Positions 1 to 8,297 of a stretch of 64,000 bases of DNA are shown one piece after another; positions within the stretch are counted from its first letter, which is position 1; the number at the start of each line of letters is the position of its first letter. The stretch spans positions 744,001-808,000 of the forward strand of contig NZ_FYDG01000001.1 of the NCBI RefSeq assembly GCF_900187365.1, given 5' to 3'. The stretch is from Rhodoblastus acidophilus. Its GTDB lineage: Bacteria; Pseudomonadota; Alphaproteobacteria; Rhizobiales; Beijerinckiaceae. The notes below the pieces were generated by a model that made no database searches, had not been told where the DNA came from, and saw only the letters and a program-made list of their open reading frames with translations. Both the position numbers and the translations under genes were made by a program.

Positions 1-102
1 TGCGTCACGATGCGCAAAGACAGGGAAGGCGTATATATGCCTCTCGGCTAGGAAGAGCGTCGAGCCACGGGTTTGAGCAAGGCGTTTTATAGCCTTGGAG
101 GT

Positions 103-282
103 ATGACTTTGCCCAAGATTCAACCCGCGACCGAAAAAGCCGACGAGAAGGCCAAGCCGAATTTTCCGCCGGCGGGACCGCACGCCCGCCCGGAGCTGAC
201 CAATTTCGACGCCTGCCCCGGTTGCGGCGCCCTGCCGGACGAAATGGAATTCGGCTTCGAGACCGATCCCGGCGCCGGCTGA
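103..282 (+). CDS. small hypothetical protein with CPGCG motif
   Basis: An open frame encodes about 59 residues, hydrophilic and proline/alanine-rich, with a CPGCG pair of cysteines near the C-terminus that could bind a metal. A longer frame starts at a TTG at 73. I prefer the ATG at 103 because a GGAGG lies just before it (97-101), although the spacing of one base is unusually short. I do not recognise a family. The gene stands alone on the plus strand, facing ychF across a gap that holds a palindrome. It could be a chance frame, but the composition agrees with the local coding bias. Confidence 0.4.
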   Translation: MTLPKIQPATEKADEKAKPNFPPAGPHARPELTNFDACPGCGALPDEMEFGFETDPGAG

Positions 283-338
283 TGCGCCCGACTCCGAATC
301 GCTTGTCTTAAGAGTTTTAGACGAAGAGATGGGCCGTC

Positions 339-360
339 ATGGCCGGGATGTCCCGGCCAT
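339..360. repeat. perfect palindrome, REP-like element
   Basis: Two ten-base arms, ATGGCCGGGA and TCCCGGCCAT, are separated by TG and form a perfect inverted repeat. It lies 55 bases past the ychF stop, in the gap between ychF and the small upstream gene. Near-identical palindromes built on ATGGCCGGG are dispersed in many Bradyrhizobium-type genomes (recalled, not searched). There is no T-run on either strand, so it is not a standard intrinsic terminator. Confidence 0.6.
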
Positions 361-414
361 GTTTGCGAACAGGCGCCATCAACGACCCGGTCGTCAGCCG
401 GCCGAAGCCGCCCG

Positions 415-1512
415 TCAGTTGGCGAATCTGAAATGCAGCACGTCGCCGTCGGCGACGACATATTCCTTGCCTTCCAGCCGGAATTTTCCCGCCTCGCGCG
501 CGCCCGCCTCGCCATTGCAGGCGACGTAATCGTCATAGGCGATGGTCTCGGCCCTGATAAAACCCTTTTCGAAGTCGGTGTGGATCACGCCCGCCGCCGC
601 CGGGGCCTTGGTGCCCTTCTCGATGGTCCAGGCGCGCGCCTCCTTGGGGCCGACCGTGAAATAGGTGATCAGGTGCAGCAGGCCGTAGCCGGCGCGGATC
701 ACCCGGTTGAGGCCCGGCTCCTCCAGCCCGACCGCTTCCAGATAGTCCTTCTGCTCGTCGTCGGGCATCACCGCGATTTCGCTTTCGATCTGCGCGGACA
801 CCACCACGGCGACCTCGCCTTCCTCGGCGGCGCGGGCGAACACTTTTTGCGAATGTTCATTGCCCTTGTCGGCGGAGCCTTCCTCGACATTGCAGACGTA
901 GAGCACCGGCTTGGACGACAGCAGGCCGAGCTGTGAGAAACTCTTGCGCTCCTCCGGCGCCCGCTCGACCAGCCGCGCCGGCTTGCCCTCGCGCAGCAGC
1001 ACGAGACAGCGGTTGACGAGATCGAGCAGCTCCTTGCTCTCCTTGTCGCCGCCCTTGGCCTTCTTTTCCAGATTGTTGACGCGCTTCTCCAACGATTCGA
1101 GATCGGCCAGCATCAGCTCGGTCTCGATCGTGTCGATGTCCCTGATAGGATCGACGTCGCCATCGACATGGGTGATGTCGCCATCGACGAAGCAGCGCAC
1201 CACATGGGCGATGGCGTCACATTCGCGGATATTGGCGAGGAACTGGTTGCCCAAGCCTTCGCCCTTGGAGGCGCCGCGCACCAGGCCGGCGATATCGACG
1301 AAGGTCAGCCGGGTCGGAATGATCTCCTTGGAGCCCGCGATCTTCGTCAGCACGTCGAGGCGTTTGTCCGGCACGGCGACGTCGCCGACATTCGGCTCGA
1401 TGGTGCAGAAGGGATAATTGGCCGCCTGCGCCGCCGCCGTCTGCGTCAGAGCGTTGAAAAGGGTCGACTTGCCGACATTCGGCAGGCCGACGATGCCGCA
1501 TTTAAAACCCAT
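415..1512 (-). CDS. ychF: redox-regulated ribosome-binding ATPase YchF
   Basis: This is an Obg-like P-loop ATPase of 365 residues, the normal family length. The P-loop reads GLPNVGKST at residues 9-17. The switch II region DIAGLVRGASKGEGLGNQ follows near residue 73. The base-recognition motif is NVEE near residue 207 rather than NKxD, as expected for YchF, which prefers ATP over GTP. A coiled-coil stretch lies at about 130-160, and the C-terminal TGS domain includes AGVIHTDFEKGFIRAE. YchF binds 70S ribosomes and is linked to oxidative-stress responses. The ATG at 1512 opens directly onto the P-loop strand. The gene is monocistronic here. Confidence 0.97.
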   Translation of the reverse strand: MGFKCGIVGLPNVGKSTLFNALTQTAAAQAANYPFCTIEPNVGDVAVPDKRLDVLTKIAGSKEIIPTRLTFVDIAGLVRGASKGEGLGNQFLANIRECDAIAHVVRCFVDGDITHVDGDVDPIRDIDTIETELMLADLESLEKRVNNLEKKAKGGDKESKELLDLVNRCLVLLREGKPARLVERAPEERKSFSQLGLLSSKPVLYVCNVEEGSADKGNEHSQKVFARAAEEGEVAVVVSAQIESEIAVMPDDEQKDYLEAVGLEEPGLNRVIRAGYGLLHLITYFTVGPKEARAWTIEKGTKAPAAAGVIHTDFEKGFIRAETIAYDDYVACNGEAGAREAGKFRLEGKEYVVADGDVLHFRFAN

Positions 1513-1626
1513 GGTTCGCGCTCGCTGTCGGAAGGTGGGACCAGCCTATGCGGCTCCAGGACGCAAAAGGCAAGGGGGCGCGTTGGCTGCTAAAACATTG
1601 CCGCAATCTTAATGTAAGCGAGCGGC

Positions 1627-2142
1627 ATGAAGAGAATGCTCGTCCTTTCCCTCATCGCTCTTGTCGGGGCCAGCAACGCGGCGCAGTCCGCCAATTGTCC
1701 ACGCGGCCAGATTTACCGCGTGTCCAAGCATGTCTGTGTCGATCGCGACGATGCCGTCAAACTCGGCATCGCCCATGGGACGGCGCGCAATGCGGCCAAG
1801 CCCGAGGCGGCGCCCCCCGCCGAAGCGGCGCCGCAGGTCGCCGACGACCCAGCCCCCGCGCCCGAAGCCGCGCCGCCGCAAGAAATCGCCGCGCCCTCGC
1901 CCGCCCCTGTGAAGGTCAAGACCGTGCGCACGATCAAGTTGACGCCGAAACCCGGCCCCGAACCCGCGAGTCCCGCCACTGTAGAGCCGGCCCCGCCGCA
2001 ACCGGCGGCGCGGACCGCGACAGGCCTGCGCCCGTCGGAAACCGCCGCGACCGCGCCGGTCGAAGCGAAGGCGGAATCGGCGAAGACCAGCCCCTTCGGC
2101 GTGCTTGATCCCGGCGGCGTCCCCATGTCGCAGGCGCGGTGA
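1627..2142 (+). CDS. secreted proline/alanine-rich hypothetical protein
   Basis: The 171-residue product begins with a clear signal peptide (MKRMLVLSLIALVGASNA), probably cleaved after AQSA. A short segment with two cysteines follows (NCPRGQIYR and KHVCVD, possibly one disulfide). From about residue 55 to the end it is low-complexity, rich in Pro, Ala and Glu, typical of a periplasmic spacer. I recognise no catalytic domain. The two-cysteine start resembles small periplasmic modules of Rhizobiales hypotheticals. It is followed by a YchJ-type gene 45 bases downstream on the same strand, so co-transcription is possible. Confidence 0.65.
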   Translation: MKRMLVLSLIALVGASNAAQSANCPRGQIYRVSKHVCVDRDDAVKLGIAHGTARNAAKPEAAPPAEAAPQVADDPAPAPEAAPPQEIAAPSPAPVKVKTVRTIKLTPKPGPEPASPATVEPAPPQPAARTATGLRPSETAATAPVEAKAESAKTSPFGVLDPGGVPMSQAR

Positions 2143-2187
2143 GTTCGCGCGCTTGCGCGACGCGCGGAATCGTCTAGTTATGCCGGC

Positions 2188-2700
2188 ATGACCCAAGACA
2201 TCTGCCCCTGCCGCGTCCGCGAGGACGACAAACGCGAATTCGCCGCCTGCTGCGGCCCTTATCTGGCCCGCACGGCGGCGCCGCCGACGGCGGAAGCGTT
2301 GATGCGCTCGCGCTACAGCGCCTTCGTCAAGCACGATATCGACTATCTCTGCGAGACCCTGACGGCGGAGCAGCGCAAGACGTTCGATCGCGAATCGACG
2401 ACGAACTGGGCCAATTCCGAATGGCTCGGCATCGACATTCACGAGACCGAGAACGGCCTTGAAGGCGACGAAATGGGCACGGTGACCTTCACCGCCCATT
2501 TCATTCATAAGGGCAAGCCCCTGCCGCACAAGGAAAAGTCGCTGTTCAATCGCGAAGGCCCGGAAAAGCGCTGGCATTTCGCGGGCGAGATCAGCATCAA
2601 GAACGCGCCGGTGGTGCTGGGCGAGCGCGCCGGCCGCAACGACCCCTGCCCCTGCGGGTCCGGCAAGAAATACAAGAAGTGCTGCGGAGCGGCGGCCTAA
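2188..2700 (+). CDS. YchJ family SEC-C motif protein
   Basis: This 170-residue protein matches the YchJ (UPF0225) family. It opens with a cysteine cluster (CPC at residues 6-8, CCGPY near 22), then the family signature [14 protein letters not shown], a middle NTF2-like region, and a C-terminal SEC-C zinc motif ([18 protein letters not shown]). The SEC-C motif binds Zn and in SecA contacts SecB and ribosomes; the role of YchJ itself is not established. The ATG at 2188 puts the first Cys pair at the very N-terminus, as in relatives. The gene ends in a convergent gap that holds a dispersed palindromic repeat. Confidence 0.9.
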   Translation: MTQDICPCRVREDDKREFAACCGPYLARTAAPPTAEALMRSRYSAFVKHDIDYLCETLTAEQRKTFDRESTTNWANSEWLGIDIHETENGLEGDEMGTVTFTAHFIHKGKPLPHKEKSLFNREGPEKRWHFAGEISIKNAPVVLGERAGRNDPCPCGSGKKYKKCCGAAA

Positions 2701-2732
2701 GGCCGCCTTCCCCCCCATTTCGCGCTCGATAT

Positions 2733-2793
2733 TTTATTTTAGCGCGGCGTCTGTTCCGAAAACCGCGCACGCCTTTCCGGACTATGCGCGCGC
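2733..2793. repeat. dispersed intergenic palindromic repeat, copy A
   Basis: This stretch of about 60 bases is clearly related to one at 26945-27001. Both share TTCCGAAAACCG, then GCACGC, then an imperfect inverted half ending in TGCGC. The arms can form a stem with one bulge. It fills the convergent gap between the YchJ-type gene and the PAS-GAF-receiver gene, and ends two bases before the latter's stop. Similar sequences are common in Rhizobiales genomes (recalled). Confidence 0.65.
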
Positions 2794-2794
2794 C

Positions 2795-4033
2795 CTACTT
2801 CCCTTTCGCCGCGCGCAGGGCGGCGACGATCTTGTCGATCTTGTACGGCTTGCCCACGATGGGCTTGCCGGCGAAAGCCAGCGGCAGGTCGAGATCGTCG
2901 CCATGGCCGCTGGCGAACACAAACGGCTTGCCGCGCGCCTCCAATTGCTCGGCGACCGGGATCACATTTTCCCCTCCCAGCGTGTAGTCGAGCAGAGCGG
3001 CGTCGAACGTCTCGTCGAGCGCGTCCAGCGCCGCGCTCACCGTGCCGCAAATGCGCACCACCCGCGCGCCGGCTTCATCGAGCGCCGCGGCGAGTTGCGT
3101 CGCCACCATGTGCTGGTCCTCGACGATCAGCACGCTGAGAGGGTCCGCCGGGGCGTCCGGCGCCCAGGGCTGGTGATGCGCGGGCAACACCAGCCTGAGA
3201 CGCAGGGCCAGAGCTTCCGCAAACAGCTCGAGTGCGCCGCGCAGCCCCAGGCCGGGGAAGCGCGGCTGGCGGCCCAGCCCGACGATCAACGCCAGCCGCA
3301 AACCGTCTGACGCCACCGGCAGGAAAGCCGCCGAGCGGAAACCCGCCTCGCGCAGCCATTGCCGCAAGGGCTCGCCAGGCGCGCGCAGGGCGGTCATGCC
3401 GGCGTCGAGCGGCAGCATGTCCGGCTCCGAGCGCAAGGGAATTTCGGGAGCGTCGACATCGCCGACGGCGAACAGCCGCCGGCCCGGCCAGAACGCCTGC
3501 AGGCTTTCCGGCGCGGGCGGCGGCGCGCCGAGACGCCGATAGGCCCCGGCCAACCGGGCGTTGTCCGCCTCCAGCAACAGGAAAAACGTGTGCTCGGCGT
3601 CGAGCGCGGCGCCCACGAGCATGGCGGCGCGCTTGCCGATTTCGTCGGGACCGGCGAGATCGTCGAGCCGGTCGATCAAAGCGGCGGCGCGGTCGAGCGC
3701 GGCGAGGCCGCTGTGGGCGTCGCTCATTTCGAGCTCCAGCACCATGTCCTCGCCGTTGAAATGAACGGCGGCGTCGAACGCGCCTTCCACGCCGGGAAAA
3801 CGGCACCCCGACACCAGAGCCGGGCGCGCCGGCGCGGAAAAGCGCGACAGCAAGTTGCGCAGGCGGTGCGATTCCTCGGAACCGAGCAGTTCGCGCAGGC
3901 GCGCGCCGAGCAAAGGCCCGGCCTGCGGGAAAATATCCCCGAGATTGGCGGAATGTCGGCGCACGACACGCGCCTGATCGTCGCATGCGATCAGCCACCC
4001 GTGAGTCTGGATCGCCTCGCCCGGCGCCGCCAT
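2795..4033 (-). CDS. degenerate phytochrome-like PAS-GAF protein fused to a receiver domain
   Basis: The 412-residue product has three parts. Residues about 5-110 match the phytochrome PAS_2 fold (AIQTHGWLIACDD resembles the IQPHG start of bacteriophytochromes). Residues about 125-280 resemble a phytochrome GAF domain. Residues about 292-410 are a response-regulator receiver with the acidic pair (VEDQ), the phospho-acceptor Asp in ALLDYTLGG and the conserved Lys in VGKPYK. The bilin-attachment Cys that precedes PAS_2 is absent, the GAF DIP motif is missing, and there is neither a PHY domain nor a kinase. It probably acts as a phosphorylated partner of a separate histidine kinase. I chose the ATG at 4033 because AAGGA lies at good spacing; another ATG at 4048 has no ribosome-binding site. 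Confidence 0.8.
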   Translation of the reverse strand: MAAPGEAIQTHGWLIACDDQARVVRRHSANLGDIFPQAGPLLGARLRELLGSEESHRLRNLLSRFSAPARPALVSGCRFPGVEGAFDAAVHFNGEDMVLELEMSDAHSGLAALDRAAALIDRLDDLAGPDEIGKRAAMLVGAALDAEHTFFLLLEADNARLAGAYRRLGAPPPAPESLQAFWPGRRLFAVGDVDAPEIPLRSEPDMLPLDAGMTALRAPGEPLRQWLREAGFRSAAFLPVASDGLRLALIVGLGRQPRFPGLGLRGALELFAEALALRLRLVLPAHHQPWAPDAPADPLSVLIVEDQHMVATQLAAALDEAGARVVRICGTVSAALDALDETFDAALLDYTLGGENVIPVAEQLEARGKPFVFASGHGDDLDLPLAFAGKPIVGKPYKIDKIVAALRAAKGK

Positions 4034-4108
4034 AGCAAGTCCTTCCATTGCCGAGCCGTGACTATAGCGCGAAATCCGTCCACGACCAGAGCGGAGTTTA
4101 CCCCAAAT

Positions 4109-5092
4109 TTACCCGCGTATGCCTACCCGCAGCCCCGGCGCCGGACGTTCCTGCAACACTTCGCGGCGAAAACGGAACAAGGCGGCGGGTCGGCCGCCGG
4201 TGGCGTGCGACATCTGGCCGGTCGCTTCCACCACGGCCGAGGCCTCAACCAGACGGCGAAAATTCTGCTTGTGCAAATGCCGGCCCGAAATCGCTTCGAC
4301 CGTGGTCTGCAATTCCGTCAGGGTGAAACTTTCCGGCATCAGCTCGAAAATCACCGGGCGATATTTCAGCTTGGCGCGCAGCCGCCCCATGGCGGTGGCC
4401 AGAATGCGGCGATGGTCGGCCTGCATGCTTTCGCCGAGCCTTGGATTTTCGGAAAATCCCGGCGCGGGGTCGCGGCCGTCGCGCACGCTTTCCTCGATCA
4501 GCCCCGCCTCATAGAGCAGTTCATAGCGGTCGAGCACGTTTTCCTCGTCGAAACGCTCGCCCTCGTCGCCGAACAGGGCGCGGACGCGCTCGACGCGGGT
4601 CAGACCGCGCTTCAGGCCCGTCCCCTCGCCGCGCGCCACCAGCGCGCGCAAACCGGGCATGATCACGCTGTCGAGCAAGGCCGGCCGGCCCTGCCGCCAG
4701 TCTTCCCACGGGAAAAACCGATACCATTCGGCGAAGCCGGCGCCCGGCGCGATCACCCGCCCCGCCCCGGACAGACGGGTCAGCGCGAGATAGCCGACCG
4801 ACACCACATGGGGATCGCGGCTGTCGGCGCGGCTGTGGCGCCCGCGGTCGCCGAACGTATAGAGCTGCTCGACATAGCCGACCGGGGCGCCGGTCTGTTC
4901 GGCGACCCAGCCGCGCAGGCCGATCTCGAACGTGCGATGGTTGACCGGGTCGAACGGGCCGGAGGGCAAGGCCGCCGCCGCCGCGCCGGTCGCCGCCCGC
5001 GCCACCAGGATCAGCGGCGCGTCGCCGCGCAGCGCGACAATCGCGGCGGTGAGGTTGATTTCGACGGCGATGGGCGGGCGCGCCTCGTTCAT
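4109..5092 (-). CDS. NrtR-like NUDIX-domain transcriptional regulator
   Basis: The 327-residue protein has a NUDIX-fold N-terminal half (about 10-170) and a C-terminal winged helix (about 235-310, including LPESFTLTELQ-type spacing, FRRL and GRPAALFRF). This is the NrtR layout, in which the NUDIX domain senses ADP-ribose or NAD intermediates and the winged helix binds DNA. The NUDIX box is degenerate: the catalytic REUxEE becomes RGWVAEQ. This fits a sensor rather than a hydrolase. The longer open frame to 5467 runs antisense-like into the neighbour; the ATG at 5092 has GGAG eight bases upstream. The HD nucleotidase gene lies 94 bases upstream on the same strand. The target genes are not evident from the window. 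Confidence 0.8.
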   Translation of the reverse strand: MNEARPPIAVEINLTAAIVALRGDAPLILVARAATGAAAAALPSGPFDPVNHRTFEIGLRGWVAEQTGAPVGYVEQLYTFGDRGRHSRADSRDPHVVSVGYLALTRLSGAGRVIAPGAGFAEWYRFFPWEDWRQGRPALLDSVIMPGLRALVARGEGTGLKRGLTRVERVRALFGDEGERFDEENVLDRYELLYEAGLIEESVRDGRDPAPGFSENPRLGESMQADHRRILATAMGRLRAKLKYRPVIFELMPESFTLTELQTTVEAISGRHLHKQNFRRLVEASAVVEATGQMSHATGGRPAALFRFRREVLQERPAPGLRVGIRG

Positions 5093-5186
5093 ACCGTCTC
5101 CATACCGAACATCCCGCCTCCGTAGCAATCGGCGCCGCGCCGGATCGCGACCCTCAGCCTTTGGCGCGACAATAGCGTGTCGCCCA

Positions 5187-5801
5187 TCACAGCCGCCCCT
5201 CGATTTCAGCGAATTTTTGCAGGAAGGCGGCCTGCGCCGCCTCGGGCGCGACCGCCGCGAACAGCGGCGCGACCCGCTCGAAGGCGAAGTTCGGCGCGCC
5301 AAACAACGTTTTCGCCTCGCCCACGTCGAAACCGGCGTAAAGCGTGGCTTCGAAATAAGCGGAAATCCGATCGGCGCGCTTGGTGAGCCGGGCCAAGGCG
5401 GCGGGCGGTTCGGGCTTGAGCGCGAACCGCTGCAGGATCGCCTGCGCCAGCCGCGACTCCACCTCATGATAGACGCCGCCCAACGCCGCCTTGAACGGCG
5501 AGATCATGTCGCCGATCACATATTCCGGCGCGTCGTGCAGCAGGGCGAACAACAGCCAGCGCGCCGGCGCCGCCGGCTCGATCAGCGCCACAATGTCCGC
5601 CACCGCCACGGAATGCTGGGCGACGGAAAAGATTTCGCCGCCGCGCGTCTGGCCGTTCCAGCGCGCGACGCGGGCGAGACCGTGGGCGATGTCCTCGATC
5701 TCCACATCGAACGGCGAGGGATTGAGAATGTCGAGGCGGCGGCCCGACAACATGCGCTGCCAGGCGCGCGGCGGAGCTTCCCGCGACGGCCCGCCGTTCA
5801 C
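5187..5801 (-). CDS. HD-domain hydrolase, YfbR-like 5'-nucleotidase
   Basis: The 204-residue HD-superfamily phosphohydrolase carries the metal ligands in order: RVARWNGQ, then H in FSVAQHSVAVAD, then the HD pair in FALLHDAPEYVIGD, with a later Asp in KRADRISAYFE. This matches YfbR-type enzymes that dephosphorylate deoxynucleoside monophosphates. The GTG at 5801 overlaps the tag stop codon (GTGA) and has GGAG eight bases upstream, so translation is coupled to tag. Its position next to an NrtR-like regulator suggests nucleotide or NAD metabolism, which is inference. Confidence 0.82.
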   Translation of the reverse strand: MNGGPSREAPPRAWQRMLSGRRLDILNPSPFDVEIEDIAHGLARVARWNGQTRGGEIFSVAQHSVAVADIVALIEPAAPARWLLFALLHDAPEYVIGDMISPFKAALGGVYHEVESRLAQAILQRFALKPEPPAALARLTKRADRISAYFEATLYAGFDVGEAKTLFGAPNFAFERVAPLFAAVAPEAAQAAFLQKFAEIEGRL

Positions 5802-6412
5802 GGATGCGGCTCCCCCGCGCATTGCGCGTGCCGCCAGCAGTCCACCAGATGATCGTTGACCATGCCCACCGCTTGCATGAAGGCGTAGATGATGGTCGGG
5901 CCGCAGAATTTGAAGCCGCGCCGCTTGAGGTCGCGCGAAATTTTCTCGGACAGCGGCGTCGCCGCAGGAACCTCCGACAGGCTGGCGAAATGGTTGACGA
6001 TCGGGCGACCGTCGACAAAATCCCAAAGGTAGTGGGCGAACCCCTGCCCCGCCTCGATTTCGAGATAGGCCCGCGCGGAGGCGACGGCGCCGGCGATCTT
6101 GGCGCGGTTGCGCACGATGCCCGCGTCCTGCATCAGACTCGCGATCTTGTCTTCGTCATAGGCGGCGATCTTCAGCGGGTCGAACCCATCGAAGGCGGCG
6201 CGGAAATTGTCGCGCTTGCGCAGGATGGCGATCCACGACAGGCCCGCCTGAAACCCATCGAGCACCAGCTTTTCGTAAAGCGCGCGCGAGTCGCGCTCGG
6301 GCGCGCCCCATTCCTGATCGTGATAGGCCAGATAGACCGGATCATGGCCCGGCCAGGGACAGCGCAGCAGGCCATCCTCATGCGAGATCGCGCGTTTCAA
6401 AACTTCGTTCAT
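5798..6412 (-). CDS. tag: DNA-3-methyladenine glycosylase I
   Basis: The 204-residue product matches Tag, which removes 3-methyladenine from alkylated DNA to start base-excision repair. Zinc ligands are visible at both ends: Cys in LRCPWPG and His in LAYHDQEWG near the N-terminus, and His and Cys in NDHLVDCWRHAQC at the C-terminus. The family stretch FQAGLSWIAILRKRDNFRAAF and the catalytic-side region SRDLKRRGFKFCGPTIIYAF are intact. The ATG at 6412 gives the family's usual start. It is the first gene of a tag / HD hydrolase pair, overlapping the next gene by four bases. Confidence 0.95.
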   Translation of the reverse strand: MNEVLKRAISHEDGLLRCPWPGHDPVYLAYHDQEWGAPERDSRALYEKLVLDGFQAGLSWIAILRKRDNFRAAFDGFDPLKIAAYDEDKIASLMQDAGIVRNRAKIAGAVASARAYLEIEAGQGFAHYLWDFVDGRPIVNHFASLSEVPAATPLSEKISRDLKRRGFKFCGPTIIYAFMQAVGMVNDHLVDCWRHAQCAGEPHP

Positions 6413-6547
6413 GCGGTCAGACTTAGAACAAGTCGTCCCAGGAGGAAACCGTTCGGCGCGTCCCCGGAACCAGTGGGGAAGACACGTGTTTCGTTGAATG
6501 CAGGCGCGGGCATGCAGGCTCCGCGTCCGGGTTTCGGAGCCGTGGGC

Positions 6548-6970
6548 ATGTCCCGGAAAATCTCTCTCGTCCTTCTCGCCGCGCTCGCGGTGGCGTTCGG
6601 CCTCGCCTTCGTGATCGCGCCGACCAAGTTCGGCGAACTGATCGGGCTCGATCTCGGGCGCGCCGGCGCGATCGCCGCGCAATTGATGGGGGCGGCGACC
6701 CTGGCCTGGGGCTTGATCCTGTTCGCCGCGCGCCGGTTCGACGAGGAGGCTCGGCGCGCCATCCTGTTCGCCACCGGCCTCGGCGACGCCGTGGCCGCGG
6801 CCGTCGCCGCCGTCGCCGCCCTGTCGGGCCTGATGAATCTGTTGGGCTTCGGCGTCGCCACGATCTGCCTGCTGGCCGCCATGGGCTGCATGGCGGCGCT
6901 GGCCCACCGCCCTGAAGAGTCCAGAAGCGCCCCCGACGAGCTGGAATTGCAGTTGCATAATTACGAATAA
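6548..6970 (+). CDS. small four-helix integral membrane protein
   Basis: The product has about 140 residues with four hydrophobic segments (about 5-25, 40-60, 72-95 and 98-120), a typical DUF4345-like or MAPEG-sized membrane protein; I cannot name the family. I chose the ATG at 6548 because GGAG lies eight bases upstream. Another ATG at 6512 lacks one and would add a proline-rich tail before the first helix. It is followed by an AhpD-like gene 41 bases downstream, so the two are probably co-transcribed. Confidence 0.6.
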   Translation: MSRKISLVLLAALAVAFGLAFVIAPTKFGELIGLDLGRAGAIAAQLMGAATLAWGLILFAARRFDEEARRAILFATGLGDAVAAAVAAVAALSGLMNLLGFGVATICLLAAMGCMAALAHRPEESRSAPDELELQLHNYE

Positions 6971-7011
6971 TCGAATATTTGTTCGCCAACACGCGACAGA
7001 CGAGGTTGGCG

Positions 7012-7371
7012 ATGATTTCCGATTGGCCGCAAGCGACGCAAACCCTGTCCGCCCTGCTGCGCGACCTGCGCGGCGGCGCCGGCTCCAACGAAACCATGAA
7101 GAATTTTTCCGCCCTGGCGCAAAGCGCGACCAAGGCGGGGGCGCTCGACGCCAAGACCAAGGAGCTGATCGCCCTGGCCATTGGCGTGGCGGTGCGCTGC
7201 GACGATTGCATCGCCTTTCACGCCAAGGCGGCCGCGCAGTTGGGCGCGACCCGCGCGGAAGTCGAGGAGACGCTGGCCATGGCGATCTATATGGGCGCGG
7301 GGCCGTCAGTGATGTATTCCAGCCACGCGCTGCAGGCGTTCAACCAGTTTTCGCCGCCCAAGGCGGATTAA
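7012..7371 (+). CDS. carboxymuconolactone decarboxylase family protein, AhpD-like
   Basis: The 119-residue product has the AhpD-like fold, with the active-site pair in RCDDCIAFH (CxxC then His three residues on) and the helix LDAKTKELIALAIGVAV before it. Members with CxxC and a nearby His are typically thiol-disulfide oxidoreductases acting with alkyl hydroperoxidases, while decarboxylases lack the cysteines; a redox role is therefore more likely. The ATG at 7012 has GAGG six bases upstream; a TTG at 6979 is poorer. The stop overlaps the convergent ygfZ stop by four bases. Confidence 0.88.
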   Translation: MISDWPQATQTLSALLRDLRGGAGSNETMKNFSALAQSATKAGALDAKTKELIALAIGVAVRCDDCIAFHAKAAAQLGATRAEVEETLAMAIYMGAGPSVMYSSHALQAFNQFSPPKAD

Positions 7372-8180
7372 GCCAGCCGCAGCACGGTCTCGCCGCTTTT
7401 CAGCGGCAGGCCGGCCTGCGTCGCCTCCTCCACGCGATCGAGCCGCAGCAGGGCGAGTCCGACCCCGCCCGCGCTCGACCCCATGGTTCCCGCCGCTTTG
7501 TCGCCGGCCGTGATCGTCTCCCCCGGCGGCGGCGCGACGCCTTCCAGCAGAACTTTTGTCACGCGGGTGCGAACGGTGGCGCGATAATGCATGCGCGCCA
7601 CCACCTCCTGCCCGACGAAACAGCCCTTCTTGAAATCCACGCCATTGAACAGATCCATGTCCGCTTCGGCGGGAAAGGCGTCGCCATAGGCGAAATCGAC
7701 GCCGCCTTCAGGGACGCCCAGGGCGATGCGATGCGCTGCGTAATCGGCGAGGCCATCGTCGCCGCCGAGGGTCAGCAGCGTCGCATCCGCGCTGGCCGCC
7801 GCCACGATCAGGCGGGCGCCCATATCGGGGTGACGCGAATCCCTGGCCCCTTCCGCAACCGGGCCGCCATAAAGGGCGATCACGGTGGATTTTTCCGTCT
7901 CGTTGGCCACCTCGACCTGGGCGCGCAGCTTGTACATGGTCAGGCGCTTGACCAAATCTGCGGCTTGCTCCGCCTTCACATCGAGCAGAACCGCGTCGTC
8001 GGCCGCGCTCATCAGGAAATCGAACAGGATTTTGCCCTGCGGCGACAGCAGCGCCGCCCAGCGCGCCTCGCCCGGCTCCAACGTCTGGACATTGCCGGTC
8101 ACGAGGCCCTGCAAGAAACCGCGCGCGTCCGGGCCGCTGACGCGAACCAGACCGCGATCGGAGAGTTTGGCTGCTTTCAT
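7368..8180 (-). CDS. ygfZ: folate-binding Fe-S cluster repair protein YgfZ
   Basis: The 270-residue member of the GcvT/YgfZ family has the diagnostic KGCFVGQEVVARM motif near residue 190, with the Cys required for YgfZ function. The N-terminal GcvT-like part includes VSGPDARGFLQGLVTGNV, a typical YgfZ/CAF17 signature. YgfZ uses tetrahydrofolate to help maintain certain [4Fe-4S] enzymes. It is shorter than E. coli YgfZ (326 residues) but normal for alphaproteobacteria. It is divergent from the dihydroorotase gene with a 117-base gap. The suf operon at 34-40 kb supplies the same pathway but is not linked. Confidence 0.92.
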   Translation of the reverse strand: MKAAKLSDRGLVRVSGPDARGFLQGLVTGNVQTLEPGEARWAALLSPQGKILFDFLMSAADDAVLLDVKAEQAADLVKRLTMYKLRAQVEVANETEKSTVIALYGGPVAEGARDSRHPDMGARLIVAAASADATLLTLGGDDGLADYAAHRIALGVPEGGVDFAYGDAFPAEADMDLFNGVDFKKGCFVGQEVVARMHYRATVRTRVTKVLLEGVAPPPGETITAGDKAAGTMGSSAGGVGLALLRLDRVEEATQAGLPLKSGETVLRLA

Positions 8181-8297
8181 GTCGTCGCCTTCGCCTCACC
8201 TTTTTGTTGCGCCCGCGGGCGGACGCGCTTAAGCCGCCTAGGTAACGCCCCCATGCAAAACTTGGTCCCAAACCGGTAAATAAATCGGAGAGCGCCC

